Positions 36,988 through 45,545 of a stretch of DNA of 59,870 nucleotides are shown piece by piece (the stretch's first letter is position 1; each line of letters opens with the position of its first letter). The notes under the pieces were generated by a model. It had not been told where the DNA came from, made no database searches, and was given only the letters and a program-made list of their open reading frames with translations. Origin of the DNA: an uncultured Bacteroidota bacterium (GTDB lineage: Bacteria > Bacteroidota > Bacteroidia > Flavobacteriales > Flavobacteriaceae); NCBI GenBank assembly GCA_902526075.1, contig CABZJM010000008.1:1-59870 (forward strand), written 5' to 3'. The position numbers and the translations under genes were made by a program.

Positions 36988-38616
36988 ATGAGTGATTTTT
37001 TAGTTTCTGCACGAAAATATAGACCTGTAAATTTTGAAGATGTAGTAGGACAGCAAGCAATTACTTCAACACTTAAAAGTGCAATTTCAAATAATAAATT
37101 GGCACAAGCATTATTATTTACAGGACCCAGGGGAGTTGGGAAAACCAGTTGTGCTAGAATCGTTGCAAGAGAAATTAATAATTTTAAAATTAATGATGAC
37201 AACTCTTACAATATATTTGAATTAGATGCAGCATCTAACAATGGAGTTGAAGGAATAAGAAATTTAATAGATCAAACAAGAATTCCCCCACAAATCGGAA
37301 AATACAAAGTTTACATAATCGATGAAGTTCATATGTTGTCATCAGGAGCATTTAATGCATTTTTAAAAACATTAGAAGAACCACCTTCACACTGTATCTT
37401 CATTCTCGCAACAACTGAAAAACATAAAATAATTCCTACCATTCTTTCCAGATGCCAGATTTATAACTTTAAAAGAATTACAATTGACGATATAGTAAGT
37501 CATCTAAAAAAGATATGTGAAATTGAACAAATACAGTATGAAGATGAAGCGTTAAATCAGATAGCCAATAAATGTGATGGTGCAATGAGAGATGCGCTAC
37601 AGCTATTCGACAAAGTTGTAGGAATTAATAAAAATATTAGCTTACAAGTGGTTCTTGAAAATCTAAATTCAATTGGTTTTGATGCATTTTTAGAAATAGT
37701 TAATCTAATTAATAAAAAAAATATTCCGGATTTAATTAATAGAACTAATTCTATTCTAAACCAAGGAATTTCTGGAGATTTGTTTTTATCTGGTCTTTCT
37801 TCTTTTTTTAGAGATATTTTAGTTAGTAAAAATAAACTATCTCACAAACTCTTAAAACTTGATAGGACAAAAATTAGTAAATTATCCGATTTGGGTTCAG
37901 ATTTAAATTATGATTATTTGATAGAATACATTAATATCTTAAATGAAGCAGAAATAAATTTTCAAAAAAGTATAAATCAAAGACTATTGATTGAGCTAGC
38001 TGTATTAAAAATATCGTCTCTTGAATTAGACAACAAAAAAAAAAAAATTAAATATAAATTAATTCCAATTTCAACATTTCAAACTCAGGTTTTTAAGTCC
38101 CACTTTTCAAAAAAAACAGTTCAAAAGAAATCAAAACCAATAGCAGATATAAATCTCACTGATTTTGAAACATCCACTCTTTCTTTGAAAAGTATAGAAA
38201 AAGAAAAAGAAATTACCGATGTCTCATCAAATGTTGAGGAATTAGAATATAATCTGGAAAAAAATATATCTCATAAAGATATTACTGATACATGGGATGA
38301 TTATGTTAATAAACAAGAGTATAAAGGTAGATATAATATTGCATCGATACTTAGAATATCTGATCCTCAATTCAAGGATAATATCATTATTTACTCGGTT
38401 CCCAATAATACAGCTGCACTTGAGGTTGAACAAGAAAAACAAAATCTAGTTCTATTCATCAGAAGAAAGCTTAATTCAAAAATTAATATTTCACTAAAAA
38501 TTGATAAAAGCATTAATAAAAAGGTAGCTTATACCAACAAAGAGAAGTATGAATTACTTATGAAGAAAAACCCTATTATTCAAGAATTAAAGAATCAATT
38601 TAAATTATCAATCTAA
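36988..38616 (+). CDS. dnaX: DNA polymerase III subunits tau/gamma
   Basis: A 542-residue clamp-loader ATPase. SARKYRPVNFEDVVGQ at 7-22, Walker A TGPRGVGKTSC at 45-55, Walker B YIIDEVHML near 107-115, and the arginine-finger SRC motif in ILSRCQIYNF near 153-162. The cysteine zinc module of E. coli DnaX between motifs is absent, as I recall for other Flavobacteriia. Domains I-III end near residue 346 (QRLLIELAVLKISSLEL); then comes AAC followed by thirteen A (38035-38047), a Lys-rich linker, and a C-terminal tau domain to 542. Shifts in either direction at the A13 run stop within five codons, which would make a gamma-like product of about 355 residues. Confidence 0.95.
   Translation: MSDFLVSARKYRPVNFEDVVGQQAITSTLKSAISNNKLAQALLFTGPRGVGKTSCARIVAREINNFKINDDNSYNIFELDAASNNGVEGIRNLIDQTRIPPQIGKYKVYIIDEVHMLSSGAFNAFLKTLEEPPSHCIFILATTEKHKIIPTILSRCQIYNFKRITIDDIVSHLKKICEIEQIQYEDEALNQIANKCDGAMRDALQLFDKVVGINKNISLQVVLENLNSIGFDAFLEIVNLINKKNIPDLINRTNSILNQGISGDLFLSGLSSFFRDILVSKNKLSHKLLKLDRTKISKLSDLGSDLNYDYLIEYINILNEAEINFQKSINQRLLIELAVLKISSLELDNKKKKIKYKLIPISTFQTQVFKSHFSKKTVQKKSKPIADINLTDFETSTLSLKSIEKEKEITDVSSNVEELEYNLEKNISHKDITDTWDDYVNKQEYKGRYNIASILRISDPQFKDNIIIYSVPNNTAALEVEQEKQNLVLFIRRKLNSKINISLKIDKSINKKVAYTNKEKYELLMKKNPIIQELKNQFKLSI
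38035..38047 (+). other. A13 run in dnaX, candidate transcriptional-slippage site
   Basis: Thirteen consecutive A encode Lys350-353 plus the first base of ATT, directly after the end of clamp-loader domain III. One extra A gives AAT then TAA; one A fewer gives TTA-AAT-ATA-AAT-TAA. Thus both frames stop at once. Known parallels are slippage on an A9 run in Thermus thermophilus dnaX and the ribosomal frameshift of E. coli dnaX. Confidence 0.6.
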
Positions 38617-38620
38617 TTAA

Positions 38621-38667
38621 CCTTAATTAATAAAGTATAATAGAGAATTAAACTTTATTAATTAGGG
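38621..38667. terminator. Long inverted repeat between convergent dnaX and pdxH
   Basis: CCTTAATTAATAAAGT (38621-38636) pairs with ACTTTATTAATTAGGG (38652-38667) over 16 bp with one G-U, around a 15-nt loop. It fills the 45-bp convergent spacer and its right arm contains the pdxH stop codon. It lacks a clear U-run, so it may terminate or stabilise the 3' ends of both transcripts. Confidence 0.5.
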
Positions 38668-39309
38668 ACTTAAACGTTCTATTTTCCAAAAATTTTTATC
38701 TCTGGTATATCTAATTCTATCATGTAGTCTATTTTCACCTCCCTGCCAAAATTCATATTTGATTGGCTTTATTATATATCCACCCCAGTAATCAGGTCTT
38801 TGAATTTCCTTGTTCAAATACTCCTTACTTATATGATTAAATTTTTCTATAATATCATCCTTTGAATTAATTTTTGAACTTTGATTTTCTGAGACAATTG
38901 CTCCAATTTTACTACCTTTTGGTCTTGAATTAAAATATTTTGTACTAAAAGCTTTTGATGTCTTTGATGCAGTCCCATTAATAATTACTTGTCTCTCAAA
39001 ATCTTCCCAAAAAAAAGAAATTGAGACTTTATTGTTTTTATCAATTGAAACGCCCTTATCACTTTTATAATTTGTAAAAAAAACAAAGCCTTCATATGAA
39101 TAGTATTTTAATAAAACAATGCGTGCGTTTGGATAGCCAGATGGAGAAATTGTTGATAATGTCATTGCATTAATCTCTGATTTGTTTGTTGATGAACTAA
39201 CTTCCTTGAACCAAATATCGAATAGAAGAAATGGATCTTTTGGTATGTCCTCTTCTGTTAAAGAATTCTTTGAATATGATTTTCTTAAATTACTTATGTC
39301 TCTTAGCAT
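38662..39309 (-). CDS. pdxH: Pyridoxamine 5'-phosphate oxidase
   Basis: A 215-residue FMN enzyme that oxidises pyridoxine/pyridoxamine 5'-phosphate to pyridoxal 5'-phosphate. AMTLSTISPSGYPNARIVLLK spans about 44-64 (SPSGYPNARIVLLK), FFTNYKSDKG near 72-81 is the FMN-binding block, VSISFFWEDFERQVIINGTA follows in pieces near 92-111 (FFWEDFERQVI), and the C-terminus reads EFWQGGENRLHDRIRYTR (substrate-binding Arg and His). It comes 25 nt after rnz and probably belongs to the pyr-rnz operon. Confidence 0.95.
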   Translation of the reverse strand: MLRDISNLRKSYSKNSLTEEDIPKDPFLLFDIWFKEVSSSTNKSEINAMTLSTISPSGYPNARIVLLKYYSYEGFVFFTNYKSDKGVSIDKNNKVSISFFWEDFERQVIINGTASKTSKAFSTKYFNSRPKGSKIGAIVSENQSSKINSKDDIIEKFNHISKEYLNKEIQRPDYWGGYIIKPIKYEFWQGGENRLHDRIRYTRDKNFWKIERLSP

Positions 39310-39334
39310 ATCACAAATTTAAATAATCTTTATT

Positions 39335-40240
39335 CTAAACTTCTATTTTTTTTCCTTCTTCTGAAATAATAACGTCTTCAAATATAGTTGAAACTTCTGT
39401 AATGAAATCATTATTGTCATCATATCTTGAGGAAAAATGACCTATTAAAAGTTTTTTTACTCCACCTTTTTTTGCAAGTTTTGCAGCATCTAAAGTAGTT
39501 GAATGAAGAGTAATAGCTGCTTTTTCTTTATCTTTTTTAAGAAAGGTAGTTTCACAATACAAAAGATCTACACCCTTAATATAATTAATTAGTTCATCGA
39601 AATAGGCTGTGTCACTACAATATGCAAATGCTCTTGGCTTTTTTCCGGGTTTTGTAACATCAATATAATTAATTTCAACTCCGTCATTATTTATAACGTT
39701 TTCTTTCTTGGTAAGTTTATTGTAATAAATCTTATCAATATTTTTTTCTAGTGCTTTTTCTAAAATCAGTTTTCTTTTCTTCTCTTTTTCCCTGATTAAG
39801 AATCCATTAGTATAAATCGAATGTTTTAAAGGAAAAGCATATATTGAAAATTGATTATTTTCTAATATCTTAATTATAGTATGATTGTTTAAGACTTTCA
39901 TTTCTAGTTCATAACCTAAATTCATATTTGAAAACTTTAAATGAGCTTGAAGAATTTTAAGCACTGAAAGTGGACAAAATAAAGTTAATTTCTTATCTCT
40001 CTTCATTAAAGAAAAAGTTGAAATCAATCCAATCAACCCAAAATAGTGATCCCCGTGGGCATGACTTATTAAAATTATTTCAATCTTTGAAAGTTTTATT
40101 TTATTTTTTCTTAATTGAAATTGAGCTCCCTCACAGCAATCAATTAAAATATTAGTACTACATACATTTAGAATTAAAGAGGAGGAAAACAACCCAACTT
40201 TTGGAATAGCACCTTGAGAACCCAGAACTGTAACTTTCAA
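39335..40240 (-). CDS. rnz: Ribonuclease Z
   Basis: A 301-residue metallo-beta-lactamase-fold endonuclease that trims tRNA 3' ends. The zinc motif ISHAHGDHYFGL has His60, His62, Asp64 and His65; a third His lies in PLKHSIYTNG near 138-147, CSDTAYFDELI near 208 carries the bridging Asp, and LLIGHFSSRY near 272-281 carries the last His. Relevant here because two of the three tRNAs in this window lack an encoded CCA and need 3' trimming. It overlaps pyrB by 4 nt (ATGA). Confidence 0.93.
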   Translation of the reverse strand: MKVTVLGSQGAIPKVGLFSSSLILNVCSTNILIDCCEGAQFQLRKNKIKLSKIEIILISHAHGDHYFGLIGLISTFSLMKRDKKLTLFCPLSVLKILQAHLKFSNMNLGYELEMKVLNNHTIIKILENNQFSIYAFPLKHSIYTNGFLIREKEKKRKLILEKALEKNIDKIYYNKLTKKENVINNDGVEINYIDVTKPGKKPRAFAYCSDTAYFDELINYIKGVDLLYCETTFLKKDKEKAAITLHSTTLDAAKLAKKGGVKKLLIGHFSSRYDDNNDFITEVSTIFEDVIISEEGKKIEV

Positions 40241-41169
40241 CGGTCAAAATTTTTCTTCGCCAATAAATAAATAACAGCCATTCTAATTGCTACACCATTT
40301 TCAACCTGATCTAATATTATTGAGTTATTTGAATCTGCTACTTCACTTGTAATTTCCACCCCTCTGTTGATTGGTCCAGGATGCATAATAACAATATCTT
40401 TGTTCACATTTTGCAATCTATCCATAGTTAGTCCATAATATTTTTTGTATTCTCTTATTGAAGGAAAGTAACTCTCTGACATCCTTTCATTTTGTAATCT
40501 TAGCATATTTGCAACATCGCACCATTTAAGAGCTTTATCTAAATCTGTTTCAACCTTTACTCCAAAATCCTTCAAATATTTTGGGATTAGAGTGTGAGGG
40601 CCACAAACTTTTACATTTGCTCCTTGTAGTTGAAGTGCAAAAATATTAGACAGGGCTACCCTACTATGGATTATATCCCCTACAATTAAAATATTTTTAT
40701 TGTTTAAATCTCCAATTTCTTGACGCATTGAATAGCAATCAAGTAAAGCTTGAGTGGGGTGTTCATGGGCTCCATCACCAGCATTTATTATTGTGGCATT
40801 TACTTTTTTAGATAATAAGTGCGGTGCCCCAGGATTAGAGTGCCTAATTACAATCATATCAACTTTCATTGATAATATATTATTTACTGTGTCTATTAGT
40901 GACTCTCCTTTTTTTACAGATGATTGTGTAGAAGAAAAATTTAATACATCGGCAGATAATCTCTTCTCAGCCAATTCAAATGATAATTTTGTTCTTGTTG
41001 AATTTTCAAAAAAAAGATTTGCAATAGTAATATCCCTGAGAGATGGAACCTTTTTAATTGGTCTATTGATTACCTCCTTAAAGTTATCAGCTGTCTCGAA
41101 GATTAGCTCCAAATCATTTTTATTCAAAAACTTGATTCCCAATAAATGATCTACACTTAGATTATCCAT
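40237..41169 (-). CDS. pyrB: Aspartate carbamoyltransferase catalytic subunit
   Basis: A 310-residue enzyme of pyrimidine synthesis joining carbamoyl phosphate to aspartate. LFFENSTRTKLSFELAEKRL at 52-71 holds the STRT carbamoyl-phosphate site, HEHPTQALLDCYSMR near 136-150 the catalytic His, and MHPGPINRGVEI near 263-274 the aspartate loop. No regulatory pyrI follows. It sits between pyrR (8-nt overlap) and rnz (4-nt overlap), so the three are translationally linked. Confidence 0.96.
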   Translation of the reverse strand: MDNLSVDHLLGIKFLNKNDLELIFETADNFKEVINRPIKKVPSLRDITIANLFFENSTRTKLSFELAEKRLSADVLNFSSTQSSVKKGESLIDTVNNILSMKVDMIVIRHSNPGAPHLLSKKVNATIINAGDGAHEHPTQALLDCYSMRQEIGDLNNKNILIVGDIIHSRVALSNIFALQLQGANVKVCGPHTLIPKYLKDFGVKVETDLDKALKWCDVANMLRLQNERMSESYFPSIREYKKYYGLTMDRLQNVNKDIVIMHPGPINRGVEITSEVADSNNSIILDQVENGVAIRMAVIYLLAKKNFDR

Positions 41170-41710
41170 TCTTAAAATTCTCTATGTAAACATAATTACC
41201 ATTATTTTCATCATTCCATTCTACATTAACTTTTTGATTTTCATATACATCAACTTGAATGCCTTTATAATCAGGCTGAATGGGTAATTCTCTACTAAAT
41301 CTTCTATCTACAAGAATCAACAATTCAATTGTTTTTGGGCGACCAAAACTTTCGATAGCAGTCAAAGCAGCTCTAATTGTTCTACCAGTGTATAAAACAT
41401 CATCGATGAAGACGACTTTTTTATTTTCAACTAATAGCTTAAAATCAGTCTTATTTGGTAAAAGGATATCCTTATTTCTTCTAAAATCATCCCTAAAGAA
41501 CGTAATATCCAAAAAACCATAGTCAACAGAGCTAATGTTGTATTTATCAATTAAAATACTAACTAATTTGTTACATAATGACTTTCCGCGTGGCTGTAAA
41601 CCTACCAAGATTGTTTGTTTAAAATCTTGGTGATTTTCAGTAAGCTGACATGCCAATCGATCTAGAGTTGTGTCCAGTTGATTGTTATTTAGAATAATTT
41701 TTTTTTTCAT
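41162..41710 (-). CDS. pyrR: Bifunctional pyr operon regulator/uracil phosphoribosyltransferase PyrR
   Basis: A 182-residue phosphoribosyltransferase-fold protein. The PRPP loop is VVFIDDVLYTGRTIRAAL near residues 94-111, and QLTENHQDFKQTILVGLQPRG (in pieces ENHQDF and LVGLQPRG) near 26-46 matches PyrR. In Firmicutes PyrR binds nascent pyr mRNA to promote attenuation at high UMP. Here it heads pyrR-pyrB-rnz, and a hairpin with a U-run lies 26 nt before its start. RNA binding in this clade is not established by sequence. Confidence 0.92.
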   Translation of the reverse strand: MKKKIILNNNQLDTTLDRLACQLTENHQDFKQTILVGLQPRGKSLCNKLVSILIDKYNISSVDYGFLDITFFRDDFRRNKDILLPNKTDFKLLVENKKVVFIDDVLYTGRTIRAALTAIESFGRPKTIELLILVDRRFSRELPIQPDYKGIQVDVYENQKVNVEWNDENNGNYVYIENFKNG

Positions 41711-41735
41711 CCTCAGAGAAATAACATTTTAAATT

Positions 41736-41764
41736 AAAAAAAGCCTTTCAATTGAAAGGCTTTT
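41736..41764 (-). terminator. Intrinsic terminator after rpsA, 26 nt before pyrR
   Basis: Read on the minus strand, stem GCCTTTC pairs with GAAAGGC across AATT and is followed by seven T (complement of 41736-41742). It starts 8 nt after the rpsA stop. Only 26 nt separate the T-run from the pyrR start, and I see no promoter box in that gap, so it may also act as an attenuator on readthrough into pyrR. Confidence 0.8.
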
Positions 41765-41768
41765 ACTA

Positions 41769-43643
41769 TTATTTTCCATCCATTTTATCTTTTAGTTCCT
41801 GCAACTGTTCGTTTGCATCACCTAGGGTGTTTTTAGATGTTTCTTTGTCCTGTTGTAATTTTTTTGTCATCACTTTTTTATTGATTTCTTCAATATCTTT
41901 AAAAGTTTGAGTATGCGATAAAACAACTCTCTTTGAATCTTTATTAAACTCAATGACCTTTAAATCTACAGCTTCACCTTTTTGAAGTTTACTACCATCC
42001 TCTTTAACCATGTGTCTTGAAGGTATGAAAGCTATAACATCTTCATTAAATTTGACTGTTGCACCTTTGGGTACAATTTCGTAAACCTCAGAATGATGAA
42101 TTGAATCTAGAGTATACTCATTTTCATATTTATCCCATGGATTTTCAGTTAATTGTTTATGCCCTAGGCTTAGCTTTCTTTTATCAACATCAAGCTCTAA
42201 AACTAATACATCAATTTTTTCTCCGGTTTTACAGAATTCCCTTGGGTGTTTAATTTTCTTAGTCCAGGTGAGATCAGAAATATAAATCAGTCCGTCAACT
42301 CCTTCTTCTAGTTCAACAAAAACTCCAAAGTTGGTAAAATTTCTTACTATTCCACTATGTTTTGATTGAATAGGATACTTCTTAGTAATGTCTGTCCATG
42401 GATCAGGAGTAAGTTGTTTTACACCTAAGGACATTTTTCTTTCTTCTCTGTCAAAAGTTAAAATTTGGGCTTTAATTTCATCTCCCACATTAAAAAAGTC
42501 TTGTGCAGATCTTAAGTGGGTTGACCATGACATTTCAGAAACATGCACAAGCCCTTCAACACCTTCAGAAATTTCAACAAAAGCTCCATAATCAGCAATT
42601 ACAACTACTCTACCCTTAACGATATCACCTACTTTTATATCATCTGCAAGTGCTTCCCATGGGTGTTTACTTAATTGCTTTAAGCCTAATTGAATTCTAG
42701 ACTTATCTTCATCAAAATCTAGAATAACAACTTTTAGCTGTTGATCAAGCTCAACAATTTCATTAGGGTGATTAATTCTAGACCATGATAGATCTGTGAT
42801 ATGGATTAAACCATCTACTCCTCCTAAATCCATAAATACACCATAAGATGTTATATTTTTAACAACACCCTCTAAAATTTGACCTTTTTCTAATTGTTTT
42901 ATTATTTCCTTTTTTTGAAGCTCAATATCTGCTTCAATTAAGGCTTTATGAGATACAACAACATTTTTAAATTCATGATTTATCTTGACAACTTTAAATT
43001 CCATTGTCTTGTTAACATACTGATCATAATCTCTAATTGGTTTAACATCAATTTGTGAGCCAGGAAGGAATGCTTCTATTCCAAAAACATCAACAATCAT
43101 CCCGCCTTTTGTTCTACATTTGACAAACCCATTAACAACCTCCCCAGAATCATGAGCATCATTAACCCTATCCCAAGCTTTAATTACTCTTGCTTTTCTG
43201 TGAGATAGAATTAATTGACCTGTTGCATCTTCTCGAATATCAATAAGAACTTCCACTTTATCACCAACTTTTAAAGATGGGTTATATCTAAATTCGTTTA
43301 AAGATATTACTCCTTCAGACTTAGCGTTTATATCAATAATTGCTTCTCTGTCAGTCATGTGAACAACGGTTCCTTCCACAACATTATTAGTTAATGTTTC
43401 AACAAAATTTTCTTCAACTAATTTTTCAAATTCTTTGATTTGTTTTTCATCAACTTGATCAATACCTTCTTCATAATTATGCCAGTCAAAATCTGAAATA
43501 TTATTTACCGAGGTTTCTTTTACTTTAGTTTCTTTATTTGTTTTTGTAGCTTTTTTAGAAGATTTTTTTTCAGCTACATCTTTGACTGATGTTTCTTCAG
43601 AAATTTTTTCAGTAATTTCTTTTTTTTCTGCTTTTTTAGGCAT
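41769..43643 (-). CDS. rpsA: 30S ribosomal protein S1
   Basis: A 624-residue mRNA-binding ribosomal protein. An N-terminal Lys/Glu-rich extension (about 1-65) precedes six S1 OB-fold repeats, visible as recurring blocks: VVEGTVVHM (about 88), GEVVNGFVKC (about 168), GQILEGVVKNITSYGVFMDL (about 252), GDIVKGRVVVIADYGAFVEI (about 337), HSGIVRNFTNFGVFVEL (about 425) and HSEVYEIVPKGATVKF (about 510). Four carry the LGLKQLS or LGVKQLT-type linkers. The two N-terminal repeats are most divergent, as in ribosome-anchoring domains. A 152-bp spacer separates it from cmk. Confidence 0.95.
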   Translation of the reverse strand: MPKKAEKKEITEKISEETSVKDVAEKKSSKKATKTNKETKVKETSVNNISDFDWHNYEEGIDQVDEKQIKEFEKLVEENFVETLTNNVVEGTVVHMTDREAIIDINAKSEGVISLNEFRYNPSLKVGDKVEVLIDIREDATGQLILSHRKARVIKAWDRVNDAHDSGEVVNGFVKCRTKGGMIVDVFGIEAFLPGSQIDVKPIRDYDQYVNKTMEFKVVKINHEFKNVVVSHKALIEADIELQKKEIIKQLEKGQILEGVVKNITSYGVFMDLGGVDGLIHITDLSWSRINHPNEIVELDQQLKVVILDFDEDKSRIQLGLKQLSKHPWEALADDIKVGDIVKGRVVVIADYGAFVEISEGVEGLVHVSEMSWSTHLRSAQDFFNVGDEIKAQILTFDREERKMSLGVKQLTPDPWTDITKKYPIQSKHSGIVRNFTNFGVFVELEEGVDGLIYISDLTWTKKIKHPREFCKTGEKIDVLVLELDVDKRKLSLGHKQLTENPWDKYENEYTLDSIHHSEVYEIVPKGATVKFNEDVIAFIPSRHMVKEDGSKLQKGEAVDLKVIEFNKDSKRVVLSHTQTFKDIEEINKKVMTKKLQQDKETSKNTLGDANEQLQELKDKMDGK

Positions 43644-43795
43644 TACAAAAGATTTGTATTCTAAAATTTTAACTGATTTAACATATAAATTTTAGAAGAA
43701 ATTAAAATTTAATTAAACCATTTGCTTCAGTTATTATATGACAAAAGGCGTACGAAAATAAAAAATATTATTAAGATAACGGTGATTAAGGTAAA

Positions 43796-44485
43796 TTAAT
43801 TGACTATTTTTTTATCAATTAGAAGTATTATCTGTTTAATTTGCTCATCAATTGACATATTACTGTTATCAATTACAACCGCATCTTTTTCAATTGTAAG
43901 AGGTGAATCAGTCCTGGATGAATCAAGGTTATCTCTTATCCTTAAGTTATTTAGTATATCATCATAACTTACAGATAATCCATTATTTATCATTTCTTCA
44001 AACCTTCTTTTAGCCCTTACGGTATCTGATGCTGTTAAAAATAGCTTTATATCAGCATCAGGAAAAACCACAGAACCAATGTCTCTTCCATCCATTACCA
44101 CACCTTTTTTTCTGTCAATATTTCTCTGCAGCTTTACCATTTCTTTTCTTATCTCAGGAATAGCGGCAACTTTACTTACAAGATTTGAAATTTCTAGACT
44201 GCCAATTTCTTTTTCAACATTTCTGCCATTTAAAAAGATTGCTGAAATCAAGTTAATTTCATTAAATCTAAAATTTAAGGATACGGCATTTAACTTTTCA
44301 ATGAATAAATCAATATTTTCATTTAATTCCTCAAATAGATTATTTTTAATTGCAAAGAGTGTTACCGCCCTATACATTGAGCCAGAATTTATATATATAT
44401 AACCATATTTTAGGGCTATTTCCTTGGCAATTGAACTTTTTCCAGTAGACGCATGACCATCTATGGCTATAGTGAGTTTTTTCAT
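43796..44485 (-). CDS. cmk: Cytidylate kinase
   Basis: A 229-residue nucleoside-monophosphate kinase that phosphorylates CMP and dCMP. The P-loop is IDGHASTGKSSIAK at 8-21, followed by YINSGSMYRAVTL near 31-43. VVMDGRDIGSVVFPDADIK near 129-147 is the CMP-binding block, and ASDTVRAKRRFEE near 152-164 is the LID region. It overlaps porQ by 1 nt (TAATG) in a lon-porQ-cmk operon. Confidence 0.95.
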   Translation of the reverse strand: MKKLTIAIDGHASTGKSSIAKEIALKYGYIYINSGSMYRAVTLFAIKNNLFEELNENIDLFIEKLNAVSLNFRFNEINLISAIFLNGRNVEKEIGSLEISNLVSKVAAIPEIRKEMVKLQRNIDRKKGVVMDGRDIGSVVFPDADIKLFLTASDTVRAKRRFEEMINNGLSVSYDDILNNLRIRDNLDSSRTDSPLTIEKDAVVIDNSNMSIDEQIKQIILLIDKKIVN

Positions 44486-45531
44486 TAATTCAGGTCTAAT
44501 TGTAATCCAATAAAATTAACATTTGATGCACTAGAATATCTTGAATGACAATAATTAAAACGAAGTTTGTTAAATTTCATTCCAAATCCAAACGATATAC
44601 CTGAAAAGTTTCTTTGATCTAATATCCTTAATTCTTCAGAACGTCTAAAGCTATATCCAAGCTGCATTTTAAAAAAAGAATCGGGGAATAATTCAACTCC
44701 AATAATAGTATGCCTGAGAATTTCATTAAAAAAAGAGATTTTTTCTTCTGTAATATTTCCATCTAAATCGGTTATTATTCTTGATGGATTTGCTAAGCCT
44801 ATTGGCCATTTTTGAAGGTTTTCTAACGTAATATGCCAAGTAATCGGTGCATTTTCAAGTCTTTGAGATACACCAAGATTAATTTCAAACGGCAGCTTCT
44901 CATTAACTTCATTGTATGGTTTAATTTGATATCCGATGTTTCTTACCACCAAGGATGCTTTAATATCATTGATAATGTCATGATAAAAAAATCCTATATC
45001 TGCAGCAATTCCATATGAATTATACTGTTCAAATGTTGAAGTGATAAATTTTACATTTGAACCAAATATTATCGGAATATTATTTAATTTGTTGGCATAA
45101 CCTACAGAAAATACAGATTCATTTCCAGAAAAATCTGTTGTATAATTTCCAAACTCGTCATATCCCACGAAATCACCATAGTTAATGTAAGAGAAACCAC
45201 AATGAATTGTATTACCTCTGTTATCAAGCATATATGCATAAGCTAATGAACCATAAGATATATCTGAAAAATAAGTAAAGTAATTAACGGATAACATGTT
45301 ATCCATCCCTTGATTTATAGACGATGGGTTAAAAAGACCCGAAATAACATCATCATCTTGAATCGTAACATTCTTTCCACCTAAGGCTAAATGTCTGGGT
45401 GAACTAGGAATATTCAGAAATTGGTATGTTGATTCTCCAGCAATTTGACTGTAGGATAAACTGTAATCTAGAATTATGGAAAAAAAAATTAAAAACAGAG
45501 TTTTCTTCAATCTCATGTGTCTAAAACTCAC
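44485..45531 (-). CDS. porQ: Type IX secretion system protein PorQ
   Basis: A 348-residue outer-membrane beta-barrel of the PorV/PorQ family. A signal sequence covers about residues 8-28 (ending SYSQ); AGESTYQFLNIPSSPRHLALG near 31-51 (given here as AGESTYQFLNIP and SPRHLALGGKN) is the diagnostic PorQ start. The rest is amphipathic beta strands, ending FIGLQLDLN with a terminal barrel strand. PorQ is an accessory part of the Bacteroidota T9SS. No protein with an evident T9SS C-terminal signal is encoded in this window, so the cargo and the core Gld/Spr genes must lie elsewhere. It is 14 nt after lon. Confidence 0.9.
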   Translation of the reverse strand: MSFRHMRLKKTLFLIFFSIILDYSLSYSQIAGESTYQFLNIPSSPRHLALGGKNVTIQDDDVISGLFNPSSINQGMDNMLSVNYFTYFSDISYGSLAYAYMLDNRGNTIHCGFSYINYGDFVGYDEFGNYTTDFSGNESVFSVGYANKLNNIPIIFGSNVKFITSTFEQYNSYGIAADIGFFYHDIINDIKASLVVRNIGYQIKPYNEVNEKLPFEINLGVSQRLENAPITWHITLENLQKWPIGLANPSRIITDLDGNITEEKISFFNEILRHTIIGVELFPDSFFKMQLGYSFRRSEELRILDQRNFSGISFGFGMKFNKLRFNYCHSRYSSASNVNFIGLQLDLN

Positions 45532-45545
45532 TTAGATGAATAATA

